From Odontesthes bonariensis (taxonomy: Eukaryota; Chordata; Actinopteri; Atheriniformes; Atherinopsidae), in assembly GCF_027942865.1 (NCBI RefSeq), contig NC_134509.1:12860017-12924016 (forward strand): a stretch of DNA of 64,000 nt, written 5' to 3'. Under the pieces are notes generated by a model. It was given only the letters and a program-made list of their open reading frames with translations, searched no databases and was not told the origin of the DNA. Positions within the stretch are counted from its first letter, which is position 1. The number at the start of each line of letters is the position of its first letter. A program made the position numbers and the translations under genes. Positions 56,501 to 64,000 of the stretch are shown here, in pieces.

Positions 56501-59251
56501 AAGCAATGTTCGCGATCAATGGCTTTTATTTATTTTTAACAGCATCCCCAACCGCCGACTTTTCCTTTGCGCTGCGCATTTCACGGAGTACACAAACTTC
56601 ACAAAGCTTGCACGATTCCGAGCAGCAGAGTAGATGAGTAGATGGTCATTTCCGACAGGGACAGACACAGACTCGCTGCAGTCTGTGTCTGTCAAAGTGT
56701 TCCTGTCTGTGCAGACCTGGCTCGCTCCGGTGATCACCTGCACGTCTCCAGGACTATGGAGCGAGCAGGTCGGATCACAGCTGACCCTTCTCTATTTGCA
56801 CCACTCCCCTCGGGCAGGAGGCTTCGGTCCATTCGGACCAGAACCTCCCGTCACAAAAACAGTTTTTGCCCCTTGCAGTTGGACTTATGAACACTTCATA
56901 ATCACCTCATAACCTGCCCCAGTCACTTTACCATCATTAAAATTGCACTAATGAAGCTGCACTGTTGTTGCTCTGTATATTGGATACTGTGTATTGTTGT
57001 ACACACCTTGTACATTTAATATTAATATATTTTTATTCTTTATTTTTTATTATAATATCCTATGTTACATGTTTGAACCTTACGCTGCAGCAAATTCCTA
57101 GTTAGTGAACACTGTTCACTAACAATGGCAATAAAACGAATCCTGATTCTGATGAGCTTTCTTTCCAGTCAGTGTATTACTCTATAGCTCTGTTTTCAGT
57201 GAGAGCAAGGGCAGCCAATCAAGCAACGGCAACCGAATAGCACCACCACCTACCTGCATTTCATAATGAGGTTGCCAGATAAGCTCTGAAACGACGGAAA
57301 AAGACGCATTCTAAACCCAGCATAGTAACAGCTGTTTCAGAGAGTCTTTTAGGGAGGTTCTGAGCCATTACAGACCCAACCAATTTTTTTTGGGCTACAT
57401 ATCACATCACAGAACAAGGATTAATGCCCCATTCAACCATTCTCTATCACCTTTAAATATGAGGAAACTCAAGAGCTACATGGGCTGCAGTCAATTTTCT
57501 AGAAAAATAAAAACATTTTCCTACATTTTTCAATGTCAACATTTACAGTATACTTGCGGATCAAACTTAGAACTCACTTAGCCACATCTCAACCTAAATG
57601 TCATTACAGCCGTGATGTTTGCTTTTGACACCAGCATGTCCTCCGAACAGTCAAAGCTGTTGCCCCACCAGAGCTATATCTTTCCATTCTTATCTGTGAG
57701 ATGGTCCTGCCTGATAAGGCTGCAGGCAGCACCACAGCATCAGGGGAGAGAAGAGGAGATTGTGGCTCGCTGCCAGCAGTGGCAGGATTGCAAGGCCCCT
57801 TTTAGTAAAGGACACACGGGCTAATGGATCCTCGGTCACCCCCGATGATGCTGCCACAGCATGCTGTCTACTCACTGAACTTCAGAAGTCAAATCCTGGG
57901 TCAACTTGCCAGAAAAAACCCCCCAAAAAACATGTTTCCCTGACAAACAAACTCACGCTGTTTCTATCATTGCTGGTATTTTACCAGTAATGGTGGGATG
58001 GGGTCAATGCACCTTCTCTGGGTCTTCTTCTTTCTTTTTGATGAAACGGACGAGATGCTATAGTCGCTCCGTGTGTCGTAAAAAAAAACAGCAGAGGGAA
58101 TACTAATATTATGTTATTGAAGCTAGTTGAATTGTAATCCAAATACATGTAAAACTTGCAGTATATCTGTTTGATATGTGAATAAGAAAGTTTTGGTTAC
58201 GAGGGTTCTCCGAACCAACTCTCTTAGCTAATAACTACCAAAGTTTTTGGCCAATGCTCCCAAGTGGCCAGATAATCAGGGTCAAACTGAAATATTCTAA
58301 TTCTAATCTAAATAAGATTAAACATCAAAGGCATCAAATAATAATGAGCTAGGCTATTATTAGAGTTATGAGCTCCATCTGAAGTTCCTAAACTCATGTG
58401 AATTACCAAATGATTTGTAGAATCAATACCTGGCCACTTGACCATATTTCCATTCATCTGCAGCTTTTTAATAGTGTTCAACGTGCGACTGTGATCAGCT
58501 CAGTAACAATTCAGTGTAAGATGTCGAATGATGAAAACCTCCGCTTTCATGTCGGCTCTCCTGTTGTTTTATACAAAGCTGTGTGAGCATGGAAGTGTTG
58601 GAATATTATCTTTTTTGATATTCTACTTGTCTGAATATGACTCAGGGAGGTGGGGAGACTAAACCCTCATCATTCCAGATTCATGAGCCAGAAATGGCTT
58701 CCACACAGCACGTCAATGGCTACCCATATGGTGCAGCAGAATACAGGATTCAGGAGACTGCAATGTGTTACGAGTTAATGGGGTACACACTGCTCGCACA
58801 GCAGTGGAGAGTTCTGCCATAAAAGATGATGTACTTGATTTTGGCTCAGAGGTCCACTTTTTATGATGAGAGATTGTTTGCCCCCCCCCCTCCCTAAATG
58901 GCAATTGGCTAGAATCATGCTGATGAGTTGGATGCCTTTTCATCTTTGTACTATAACTATTACATGCAATGGTTGGTTGTAAATCATGATTTCAGCAGTT
59001 GTGGGAGGGAGAGGAGAATCTGACTGTTGACTCGTCATCAGCCCTTTGTACCTTGTAATGTTAAAATTGACTGGAGCCAACCGAGACAGAAAGTGGCCTT
59101 TTAAAATCCTGACCAAATTCCATTTTTTTTTTTCCTCTCGGGCAGATTTTTCTTTTTCATCCCTTAAAATTATCAAATGCATTCGCTGTGACAATCTGTT
59201 GCATTCCACTTTGTGTTCAAATGCAATGAGAATTTGAAATTTTCTTTCCTC

Positions 59252-59294
<43 letters not shown>

Positions 59295-60288
59295 ATTTTT
59301 CTTTGCAGGCAAAATGTCAAACATCCGTGCAGTTAGGAAAATGCAACAGCTGAATAACTTGGTTGCCATGGTTACAGAGCTAGCCAGACCAGGAGGCACT
59401 GTTGTGGATTTCTGCAGTGGAACGGTACTAATGTTTGTCCATCAGTCCAACATTACATGTGCTGTTATTGCTACATTTGACCATGGCTACATTAAATGGC
59501 TGCTCCATTAGCGGCCAACTCGAATGAAAGAAAGTCCACATATTCTGTCGTGCTTTTCTTTAACAGTCAAAGGCATTCTGTTGCTGGCCTATGCACTAAA
59601 GCAGAGTAGTCATTACATTCATGAAAATGCCCCCTCAGTGCTGCTGTCTGAAAGGGACTAATCATAACTCTGTGGGCGCTGTTTCTCAACGTGGGTTGTG
59701 GTCCTGTTGAGCATTTTTATTACCTCTCTGTTTTTCCTTGTCCTGTCTTTCAGGGCCATGTGGGAATTGTTCTGGCTCACACACTTCCTCATTGTCAGGT
59801 AGAGTGTGTTTTCATTTAAAATTAACAAAGCTGTCGATGACTGCACTTTGGAGTTTGGTTCCAATTCAGGGACTTTCTGTTCGTTTGGTATTTTGCAGAC
59901 TAAATACGATCAAATAATCATAGAACTGATAATAGTATTAATCATTAACATGATTCAAATGTATCAAATTTACTGTAATCTTTAGAAGTAGGCTCTTTAG
60001 AATCTTGTGTTAATCTCAGTTTAATTTATTTTAATTTTTTCTCAGTATATTAAACATTTTTCTGTGTTGACAGACATTTTAGGTTTACTCCTGCTCATTT
60101 CAGGTCTCTTAAAGAATACGGATGTGTGAACTGTTTGTTTGTTTTTAAATTCAAGGTCATCCTCATAGAGAACAAAGAGGAGTCCCTAGTCAGGGCCCAC
60201 AGTCGCAGCGCTGAGCTTGGTTTGAAGAACATTGGCTTCATTCAGGCCAATTTGGAGTACTTCACTGGACCATTTCACATCGGGGCGA
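26025..60288 (+). CDS. gstcd: glutathione S-transferase C-terminal domain-containing protein, 3'-incomplete (7 coding exons seen)
   Basis: Exons are 26025-26441 (plus 5' UTR from 26008), 27910-28368, 31659-31928, 36077-36170, 59309-59424, 59754-59798 and 60156-60288. They join in frame to about 511 codons; human GSTCD is 633 residues as I recall, so roughly 120 C-terminal residues lie to the right of the window. The protein has an N-terminal region with LPLHTSIVLFLLSYCECK, a GST C-terminal-like helical region (near PPLEHVFAEGLYFTLTDVVL) and a class I methyltransferase fold with motif I VDFCSGTGHVG (446-456). Its substrate is not established and I assign none. I chose the ATG at 26025 because the frame before it has only a TTG (26010) and human starts at the equivalent place. 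The last visible donor is ambiguous (see findings). Confidence 0.93.
26442..27909 (+). other. GSTCD intron 2
   Basis: A 1.47-kb intron containing a 28-bp near-perfect palindrome (26728-26755) and a T-run near 27001. No transposon or exon was recognised. Confidence 0.75.
27910..28368 (+). CDS. gstcd: GSTCD exon 3
   Basis: The acceptor is CTTCCCAG and the donor GTAAGG. It encodes 153 residues: VSKWTRLCEIGIPSAVEEHL, EPVKVHNDDKIRRQKLKEQ, a polar linker, and PPLEHVFAEGLYFTLTDVVL, matching human GSTCD throughout. Confidence 0.95.
28369..31658 (+). other. GSTCD intron 3
   Basis: A 3.3-kb intron. I see no transposon relic I can name. Small open frames here have no family resemblance. Confidence 0.7.
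31659..31928 (+). CDS. gstcd: GSTCD exon 4
   Basis: The acceptor is TATTCAATAG and the donor GTAAAT. It encodes 90 residues: CSLRAHAASTLHQLPHLLRW, YSRVQEVPGIRRAAEDCG, a Ser/Pro-rich stretch and LPFIGGPRPTLTKLK. The middle aligns with human WYQRIQEVPG and the end with LFIGGPRPTMAKL. The first dozen residues diverge but keep the human length. Confidence 0.88.
32241..32545 (+). mobile_element. SINE-like repeat with tRNA-type promoter boxes
   Basis: The copy begins TGGTATGGTGGTTAGCGCCA (box A-like) with GGTTTGAATCCC (box B-like) at 32285-32296. It then runs through GTACTCCGGTTTCCTCCCAC and CCCTGCGATGGACTGGTGAC to an AGACTCCAACC-type end. This layout is that of an abundant repeat in fish genomes. 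Name and exact ends are uncertain; no clear target duplication was found. Confidence 0.6.
34640..35030 (-). mobile_element. possible mariner/Tc1 remnant
   Basis: The plus strand reads like the antisense of a decayed transposase region: phrases such as TCTGTGAGATCAGGTGATTG and GAAAGTCGGTCATCGTGGTC resemble Tc1/mariner copies I know in antisense. No conserved catalytic block can be translated, so this is tentative. Confidence 0.3.
36077..36170 (+). CDS. gstcd: GSTCD exon 5
   Basis: The acceptor is TTCCCCCAG and the donor GTACTG. It encodes ENGIEAVFAPHPCPAWALPW and DSLPGAINPTE, aligned with human EKGIEVMFSPHPCPTWTLDW and NVLPAAVSP. It ends with one base of a Gly codon. Confidence 0.94.
37118..37235. 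mobile_element. hAT-type miniature fragment
   Basis: ACTAGGGATGCACAGATATA, then GTCGGTATCGGCTGATATTCAG and CCGACATTTATC, recall the ends of fish non-autonomous hAT elements, which are rich in CGGCCGAT-like words. No second end was found, so it is a fragment. Confidence 0.4.
39226..39420 (+). pseudogene. Tc1 transposase N-terminal relic
   Basis: It begins ATGACGACCGAGGAGCTCTC and encodes MTTEELSKQVSDKVEEKFKW. After a frameshift it continues as IIIKWREYGIPTNLPKE and CPPKL, the helix-turn-helix DNA-binding part of a Tc1 transposase. The catalytic part is absent nearby. Confidence 0.65.
42684..42685. repeat. TA target duplication, left side of Tc1 element
   Basis: The dinucleotide TA directly precedes the left terminus and is repeated after the right terminus at 44426-44427, as required for Tc1/mariner insertion. 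Confidence 0.8.
43075..43336 (+). pseudogene. Tc1 transposase, N-terminal part
   Basis: It starts at the ATG in GCAGCATGGG and encodes MGLSKQLSNDLKTKTVHRHG, KLSQRFQLSVSTVRNTVRKW and ARSGRPRKISNKQKRRML, the two DNA-binding helix-turn-helix motifs with the GRPR linker. It breaks off after NPQTSTKDL, where the next part of the transposase should follow. Confidence 0.88.
43337..43806 (+). pseudogene. RecQ-like helicase fragment filling the Tc1 core
   Basis: An internal ATG at 43577 opens a frame reading MEQRQAFDTAVDAVMKVF, then FSLKIEQRTALESFLDRKDV and FALLPTGFGKSLIYQLAPLV. The last part has the Walker A motif (TGFGKS) and a preceding Gln in the position of the RecQ family motif 0. Only the N-terminal helicase start is present. 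The frame runs into the transposase in a different register and stops at 43915. The 240 bases before the ATG look like leader sequence of the same donor. The source may be a cellular RecQ-like gene or a helicase-bearing transposon; I cannot tell which. Confidence 0.7.
43807..44247 (+). pseudogene. Tc1 transposase, C-terminal part
   Basis: It encodes SFGAVWPVQGLGILLKL in one frame but the transposase frame gives LWGCVASTGTGNLVKVEGRM. It continues with LRRGWIFQQDNDPKHCSKST, VLEWPSQSPGLNIIENLW and KGGSTKY before TGA. The DND block and the SPGLNIIENLW block hold the second and third catalytic acidic residues. The first catalytic Asp block is missing with the replaced core. Confidence 0.85.
44490..45235. 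promoter_or_regulatory. candidate intronic regulatory block
   Basis: Non-repetitive-looking DNA between two transposons. It has several homeodomain-type words: CAATTAATTGAACTCATTAC near 44578, ATGAATATTCAT (palindrome, 44838-44849), and the perfect 20-bp palindrome ACTGGTAATTAATTACCAGT (44993-45012). There are also CCAATTAGAGGGATAATTGG near 44680. Such clustering suggests an enhancer, but there is no conservation evidence available here. Confidence 0.35.
45244..45251. repeat. 8-bp target duplication, left copy (AACGTGAT)
   Basis: An identical AACGTGAT follows the right terminus at 46977-46984. Confidence 0.85.
46072..46790. repeat. three tandem-dispersed units inside the hAT element
   Basis: Each unit carries GACATGGGATGACAATGTT followed by a TTCAC(T/A)TGTT block, then CTCTTTTTTGTTA and CACTTAGATT. 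Units begin near 46072, 46268 and 46670. The first two also share AGCGTTGAGGGGGCTTGCAT (46209 and 46576). The third has diverged most. Confidence 0.8.
46399..46575. mobile_element. nested miniature inverted-repeat element
   Basis: A 177-bp segment has perfect 14-bp terminal inverted repeats, GGCTCTAAATTAAC and GTTAATTTAGAGCC. It contains several AGCCAAA and TGGCTAGT words in both orientations. It interrupts the second internal unit of the larger hAT element, so it inserted later. The family resembles fish elements starting CAGGGCTC. Confidence 0.75.
48480..48790 (-). mobile_element. probable mariner/Tc1 relic, reverse orientation
   Basis: The plus strand shows antisense phrases familiar from decayed mariner/Tc1 copies, for example GATGTTTAGGTCGGGGAACT, GAGGTGTGTTTAGGACAATT and TGAAATGTTCCCTCGGCACT. 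No intact catalytic motif was translated, and the extent is approximate. Confidence 0.45.
52002..52024. repeat. poly(T) run
   Basis: About 23 T in a row, followed by another T-rich stretch. Confidence 0.8.
53042..53076. repeat. (TA)n microsatellite
   Basis: About 17 TA units without interruption. Confidence 0.85.
53538..53581. repeat. C-run followed by (AC)n microsatellite
   Basis: Eleven C run directly into about 16 AC units. Confidence 0.85.
54350..54430 (-). mobile_element. retroposon 3' tail, reverse orientation
   Basis: ATCAAATCAAACTTTATTTA, then TATAGCACCTTTCATACTAA and AAAGTGCTTTACAT, is the reverse complement of the GTAAAGCACTTTG ... TATATAAATAAA 3' end of fish L2-type LINEs and related SINEs. 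It is a relative of the tail at 2940-3071. Confidence 0.5.
54600..55081 (+). pseudogene. L1/Tx1-type LINE ORF2 C-terminus
   Basis: A 151-codon open frame from 54626 contains WEKDLDIALSEETWQKSLKR, then RHGLIQFKVLHRLHYSNEKL and CPRCSHNPATVGHMFWSC. The last part is the CCHC zinc knuckle typical of the C-terminal end of L1/Tx1-group ORF2 proteins. The reverse transcriptase and endonuclease are absent, so the copy is 5'-truncated. Confidence 0.7.
55084..55795. mobile_element. candidate TIR element, family unknown
   Basis: Imperfect inverted ends face each other: CTAGGTTAAAGCCGCTTTTG (from 55079) at the left, and a segment reading GTCCGAAAGCGGAT at the right. Inside is a GC-rich block with TCTCCCGTTTTCGG and a small minus-strand frame starting near 55551 (MESGEATVFMVCMMVI). 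No target duplication is clear. PIF/Harbinger is possible but unproven. Confidence 0.35.
56328..56351. other. 24-bp perfect palindrome with a CRE core
   Basis: The palindrome is centred on TGACGTCA, with arms of TGAAAAAG and CTTTTTCA. The core is a full cAMP-response element. It probably belongs to a repeat rather than a promoter, as it sits 18 kb inside the intron next to a C homopolymer. Confidence 0.7.
56358..56383. repeat. poly(C) run of 26
   Basis: An uninterrupted C homopolymer; the complementary strand is a G-run that could form quadruplex structures. The length may be affected by sequencing error. Confidence 0.75.
56700..57151 (+). mobile_element. LINE 3' end
   Basis: CACTCCCCTCGGGCAGGAGG, then TTCGGTCCATTCGGACCAGA, and later TTGGACTTATGAACACTTCA, is the C-terminal ORF2 and 3' UTR of a fish LINE family. 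In one frame it translates to GRRLRSIRTRTSRHKN. It ends AATAAAACGAATCCTGATTC, similar to the end at 13410. The left bound is uncertain. Confidence 0.6.
59252..59288. repeat. (TC)n microsatellite at the exon 6 acceptor
   Basis: About 17 CT units followed by a T-run lead directly into the CTTTGCAG acceptor of GSTCD exon 6, so the repeat forms part of its polypyrimidine tract. Confidence 0.8.
59309..59424 (+). CDS. gstcd: GSTCD exon 6 (methyltransferase motif I, first part)
   Basis: The acceptor is TTTCTTTGCAG and the donor GTACTA. It encodes KMSNIRAVRKMQQLNNLVAM, then VTELARPGGTVVDFCSGT. This matches human KQQQLNNLVYVVTNQAKPGD and IVDFCSGG. The exon ends inside the SAM-binding glycine motif. 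Confidence 0.94.
59425..59753 (+). other. GSTCD intron 6
   Basis: A 329-bp intron that splits the glycine-rich motif I of the methyltransferase fold. No repeat was recognised. Confidence 0.85.
59754..59798 (+). CDS. gstcd: GSTCD exon 7 (45 nt)
   Basis: The acceptor is CTGTCTTTCAG and the donor GTAGAG. It encodes GHVGIVLAHTLPHCQ, matching human GHVGIVLAHMLPSCQ. It is in phase 0 at both ends. Confidence 0.93.
59799..60155 (+). other. GSTCD intron 7
   Basis: A 357-bp AT-rich intron with nothing recognisable. Confidence 0.85.
60156..60288 (+). CDS. gstcd: GSTCD exon 8 (donor uncertain)
   Basis: The acceptor is TAAATTCAAG. It encodes VILIENKEESLVRAHSRSAE, then LGLKNIGFIQANLEYFTGPF and HIGA, matching human VTLIENKELSLIRAKKRSDE and WFIQANMEYFTGMFNIG. 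The exon ends either at 60288 before GTATAA, or at 60284 before a GC-type donor GCGAGT. Human continues with VALHACG, which is in the next, unseen exon. Confidence 0.88.
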
Positions 60289-63200
60289 GTATAACAAAGG
60301 ACACGGATTTAGAAGGCATCCTTTTGAGCCATTTCATTGCATTTTCCATATAATGATTCAGATTTATAGAGAGTGTGGTAACCATTTCAGGTGCCTTTAC
60401 CGTAGAATAATCAACTATGGTGCAAGTGGACTCTGAAATCAAATTGTATGTAAAAAGCGTTAAGTGTCACCCAAAGGCTACATAAACACACACACACGCA
60501 CACACTGACCCTCAGGACAAAGTTGACATTAACATATTTGTTGACATGTTGAGAATAAATAAGGGAAGTTGAAATTGCCTGGCTTTGTGTTGGAGCTTGT
60601 CTGTGTGCAGTCTCTGTTTGCCTCTGGGTTTTCAACATTGGAATTGTGTGGATTTGGTTCGGCAGATGGACAAGGAGTCTACGTCCTTTTCAGGACGTAT
60701 CAAGCATTGTATGATTTTGTTTGTGATGGTACAAAAAAAAACGTTGAAATTACTCCAGAGCCTCTGGTGAGATTGAGATCATTACCACCGTAATACCTGC
60801 ACAGTTGTATCATTTAATGCTCGTTTTATTGTTTTGTGTCGTTGTAATTTGGATTTCTGAGGTGTGGTTGTAATACCGCTTGCACGGCAGAAAGTTCCAG
60901 TGAGTAGCGTCCAGGGCTTGATGTTGACAGTAATACTATGGATACAATAGTCATGAGTATGTTTTTACTGATGCAGAAGTTTGCTTTTAAAAGGGCAATT
61001 TACATGCCTTTTTTTTTTTCTATCCCTCTTGGTGAGCTCAAAGGCAGAGAGGTGTCCCAGGAGAACACTGGCTCTATGGAGGACCTTTCAGACCTTAGTG
61101 GGTGTCGCATGCTCAGGTTTTTTCCCAAACATCAGTTTGCATCGCTCGCTGTCAGCACATCCTACACAGTGGACCTTTGAGCCAATTGAATTATTGTCAC
61201 TCACACATATACACACGCACATTGAGGGGGAAAAAGCAGAATACTGAAACCTGTTCTCCATGAAATTACATGCGACCATATTTCAGAATATTTCACTCAA
61301 ATGTTCTTATGTGATGTTCACTCTCTTCATATTTACATTTACTTTATAACATTTTGGTACATCGCATGAAGTGACGATGAAGTGATATATCACTTTTTCT
61401 TCTTTTTTTTTTTTTTTTTTTGTTGAAGAAACTGAAAATGCCAACGTGCAATTATTTAAGTGAATATGGCTTATCATTTCCTGAGATGAAGCTTTTAACC
61501 GGAGCCCTTTTAGTGCCCTGTGCTTCAAGTCGAACAGCGAGTCACTCCTCTCTCTCTGATCGCCCAGAGAGCCAAAAGAAAAATAATGACGGGGGCAATG
61601 TTGGGTTAAAGCGATCTGTTCAGAGAGCAGCACTAATCTCAAAGCTTGTTCTTGCTTGCTGTAAGAATACGCCATCCAGCCTCGCTTTAAGCTTTCTATT
61701 GAACGTTTGTAGATGGAGTCATCGTCGGAAAGCAAAGGATCGTCAATGTGTGATGTCTGGAAAGCAAAATGTCTTCTGTCTCTGTTTGTTGAGCTCAAAA
61801 GATATTTCTTATTGTGTGTTTATTTTTTTGGGGAGACTAGCTGTGACATCAGAGAAAATACACCGCACGGCACTTCAGCATTGTGTGATACTCGACAAGC
61901 GTCGTCAGTTCAGCTGAGAAACACCCACCGTCGTCTCCAGGAGAGCTCTCGACTTCTCAGACTGACAATTAATTCACACCCAGAACAAATAAGTTTTGAT
62001 CTACGGTTGTTTGCTCTGCCTTTTGTACACACAAAACATAACAAAAGGAGGGATTTACGCTTCTCACCTTACGTAGGTTGGCTGTACCCGTTTCCACACG
62101 GAGGACAGTGGGCTTTCCCTTGTAACACCGTGACTGTCGTCACTCTTGATTTTGTAGTTGTTTCCAACAATAGTCTCAGAGTCTCAGACTAGTGTCCACC
62201 TTCCTGTTATGTTTCACAGCTGAGCTGTTCTAGTGGCCTTAATTGAACTTCCTCTGGTACAAAACCGCAATATATATGTACCCGCTTTAATTAGTAAGAG
62301 CTTTTGTTTTAGAGGCTTAACTCCCCAGAGACCCGTTCCACTTGGAAAGAAACAAACCACACAGATTATTCTTCTCGACAACATGGCTTTGCCAGAGAGT
62401 TTATTTTTACATGATATATGGATATACAGTAATTATGAAACTGTCCCTTTCTGCACTGCCATATATTATGGCCAAGCTTCCGGCAGCCTATCATTGATAT
62501 CCTGAAAGAGCCCCCCCATCACGATGATCTGAAACCCATTATGTATTATAAATGGTCCCATTTTTAGTCACCTTCATTTAATCAGGCTAATTATGTTTAG
62601 GTGCTTCTAGTCTTAGGCAGCGTTTGATCTTTCGTGCTGACATTCCACGGAACGGGTCCCAGGTAGGCATGGGCCACTACAACATTCTGACAGTGTGATA
62701 ACCTCAAGCTAATAAATGTCAATGTAATGTCAAAGTAATAATGACTCTCTGACCGAGTCTGATTGTTTGCTAATTATTTTAACAAAAATGTACTTTATCT
62801 TGTTTCTTTCAGCTTTTATCTTAAAACTGATATTGATCAATTGCTAGAAGGCTTTAATCACTAAGGCTTTAATTATTAGTATTTCACTAATTATATGAAG
62901 GATTTTGTCTGTGTTTTTGCTCAGGATGAGTATTTTTGTCTTTTATAAACCCTTAGACTGCTCATCCCCACCGAAAGGCTTCTTGATCTAAGAAATTACA
63001 CTTCATTGCTGTTGGCTGTTTGTGTATTCAAACTACACTGTGCCATTACAAATCAAAGATGCACGACAGAACTGCAGTTATGCGAATGCTTTCTCTTTCT
63101 CTCACAATTAAAGTTATTACAGAATGTAAGGAAAAAATAACAACAAAAAGCCTGGACGCTTTACAGTTGGGTGTGTTGATGATGCAGACATTTGTCCTGT

Positions 63201-64000
63201 TTCAGACCCAGGAAGACAAGGACATGATTACTGAAATAAGAATAATGAAGCCTCCTTATTCCAGTGACGGGATTATTGAAAGACTGATGAAGAAGCAGAT
63301 TTTCCACTCTTGAAACGATGGATTCATAAAGAATAGAGTTAAAGAAGTGGTCTCATGGTTGGTTCGTGTTGATTAAGGATTTCTTTCTCAAGTTCCTCAG
63401 GACCCTGCTGTGTTAATGCTTGTAAAATATGTACGGAACATGTTAGGGTATGTCATAATGGCCCGCATTTGGTGGAAATGCTTTTTCTTTTTAAACACTG
63501 CTTTAGAGAGACAAAAAAATGCCATTCATCAATAAAGCAGAGATCTTTTCTACATCATCTTATGAAACATATAAATACTTATGAAACATATGTTGCTTGA
63601 GTGGTTTTGTGTGTGTTAAATCAAGGGTAAAGGTTATACAATGCAATTAGAATTTAGCCCAGCATGACTAATGTAAGAAATGAAGTAGCTGCATAAGACT
63701 GATGGGGTTTGTTTGCTAATTATTTTTGCTTTAGATGTGGGTGTGTAACATCAGACATTGTGCAGCTACTCCTCCTCCTCATCAGCATTCTGAAACCTGT
63801 TGTTGAGAAGCTTTTCCCTCATGACACCAATAAATGTAAGATTAAGTGGGAAATGGATCCAGGGCATTGCTGCTAATTAATGTTGATTCCACATTTCTGA
63901 GTTTAAGGTGATTACTTGTTTGAATAATAATAATAATAATAATAATAATTGAATAACTTGTTAAATAACTTACAATGGCTTTAAGGTGAAAACCAAGACA
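60289..64000 (+). other. start of GSTCD intron 8, to window end
   Basis: Scanning for the next exon (the expected LHACGVATD segment) found nothing, so it must lie beyond the window. The stretch has a T-run at 61404-61421 and an (AAT)n repeat at 63923-63949. Otherwise it is non-repetitive-looking DNA; parts of 61.4-62.5 kb are less AT-rich and might be regulatory, but I cannot support this from one sequence. Confidence 0.65.
63923..63949. repeat. (AAT)n microsatellite
   Basis: Nine AAT units. Confidence 0.85.

Larger units (their letters stand above)
36171..59308 (+). other. GSTCD intron 5 (23.1 kb)
   Basis: The largest intron in the window, with no host exon I can support. Recognised contents are hAT fragments (37118-37235), Tc1 relics (39226-39420, 48480-48790), a Tc1 chimera (42686-44425), a hAT element (45252-46976), LINE ends (54350-55081, 56700-57151), a candidate TIR element (55084-55795) and several simple repeats. 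Stretches 37.3-39.2, 39.5-42.6, 47.0-48.4, 49.1-53.0 and 57.2-59.2 kb are otherwise unassigned; a few look regulatory rather than repetitive but this cannot be judged without comparison. Confidence 0.75.

Noticed and set aside
60938..61180. Open frame containing RMLRFFPKHQFASLAVS, briefly similar to a GSTCD C-terminal phrase
   Set aside because: The flanking residues do not match human GSTCD, there is no proper upstream exon content (LHACG, CPCCYG) and the match is only a few residues. I treat it as chance.
1..64000. tRNA, rRNA, microRNA hairpin, CRISPR or operon-type features
   Set aside because: I looked for tRNA box patterns and other RNA genes. The only box A/B pair belongs to the SINE-like repeat at 32241. 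The DNA is clearly vertebrate nuclear, so prokaryotic features are not expected and none were seen.

Overview
The window looks like a teleost fish chromosome segment, probably from a spiny-rayed fish. Its genes have many small exons with GT-AG introns. Its repeats are typical of fish: Tc1/mariner, hAT, IS3EU-like, L2- and L1/Tx1-type LINE ends, and a tRNA-headed SINE-like repeat. The gene order ARHGEF38 (+), INTS12 (-), GSTCD (+) matches the order I know from human 4q24. I identified the genes by comparing the translated exons with remembered human proteins, and no search was run.

Layout. Positions 1-4592 are upstream DNA with no gene I can support; it holds a 473-bp IS3EU-like mini-transposon with a 6-bp target duplication. 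ARHGEF38 fills 4593-20067 in 14 coding exons (805 codons plus stop) and encodes a DH-BAR-SH3-SH3 Rho exchange factor. Its 3' UTR runs to about 21.73 kb. INTS12, the PHD-finger subunit of the Integrator complex, lies on the minus strand at 24825-22033 in six coding exons (454 codons plus stop) and ends tail-to-tail with ARHGEF38. A short divergent promoter block (about 25.41-25.89 kb) separates INTS12 from GSTCD. Seven coding exons of GSTCD run from 26025 to 60288; its last 120 or so residues lie beyond the window. All exon phases join without a frame break in the three genes.

From 36.2 to 59.3 kb the window is one 23-kb GSTCD intron. It carries most of the unusual DNA. A 1,740-bp Tc1 element has the middle of its transposase replaced by a RecQ-like helicase fragment. 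A 1,725-bp non-autonomous hAT element has a perfect 8-bp target duplication, three internal repeat copies and a second miniature element nested inside it. There is also an AT-rich block with palindromic homeodomain- and POU-like sites, and a 24-bp palindrome centred on a full CRE next to a run of 26 C.

The three host genes do not form a pathway: one regulates Rho GTPases in the cytoplasm, one processes snRNA and terminates transcription in the nucleus, and one is a poorly characterised methyltransferase-fold protein. Only INTS12 and GSTCD are likely to share regulation, through the divergent promoter. I found no previously undescribed multi-gene system. The best candidates for new biology are the helicase-Tc1 chimera and the palindromic intronic block.
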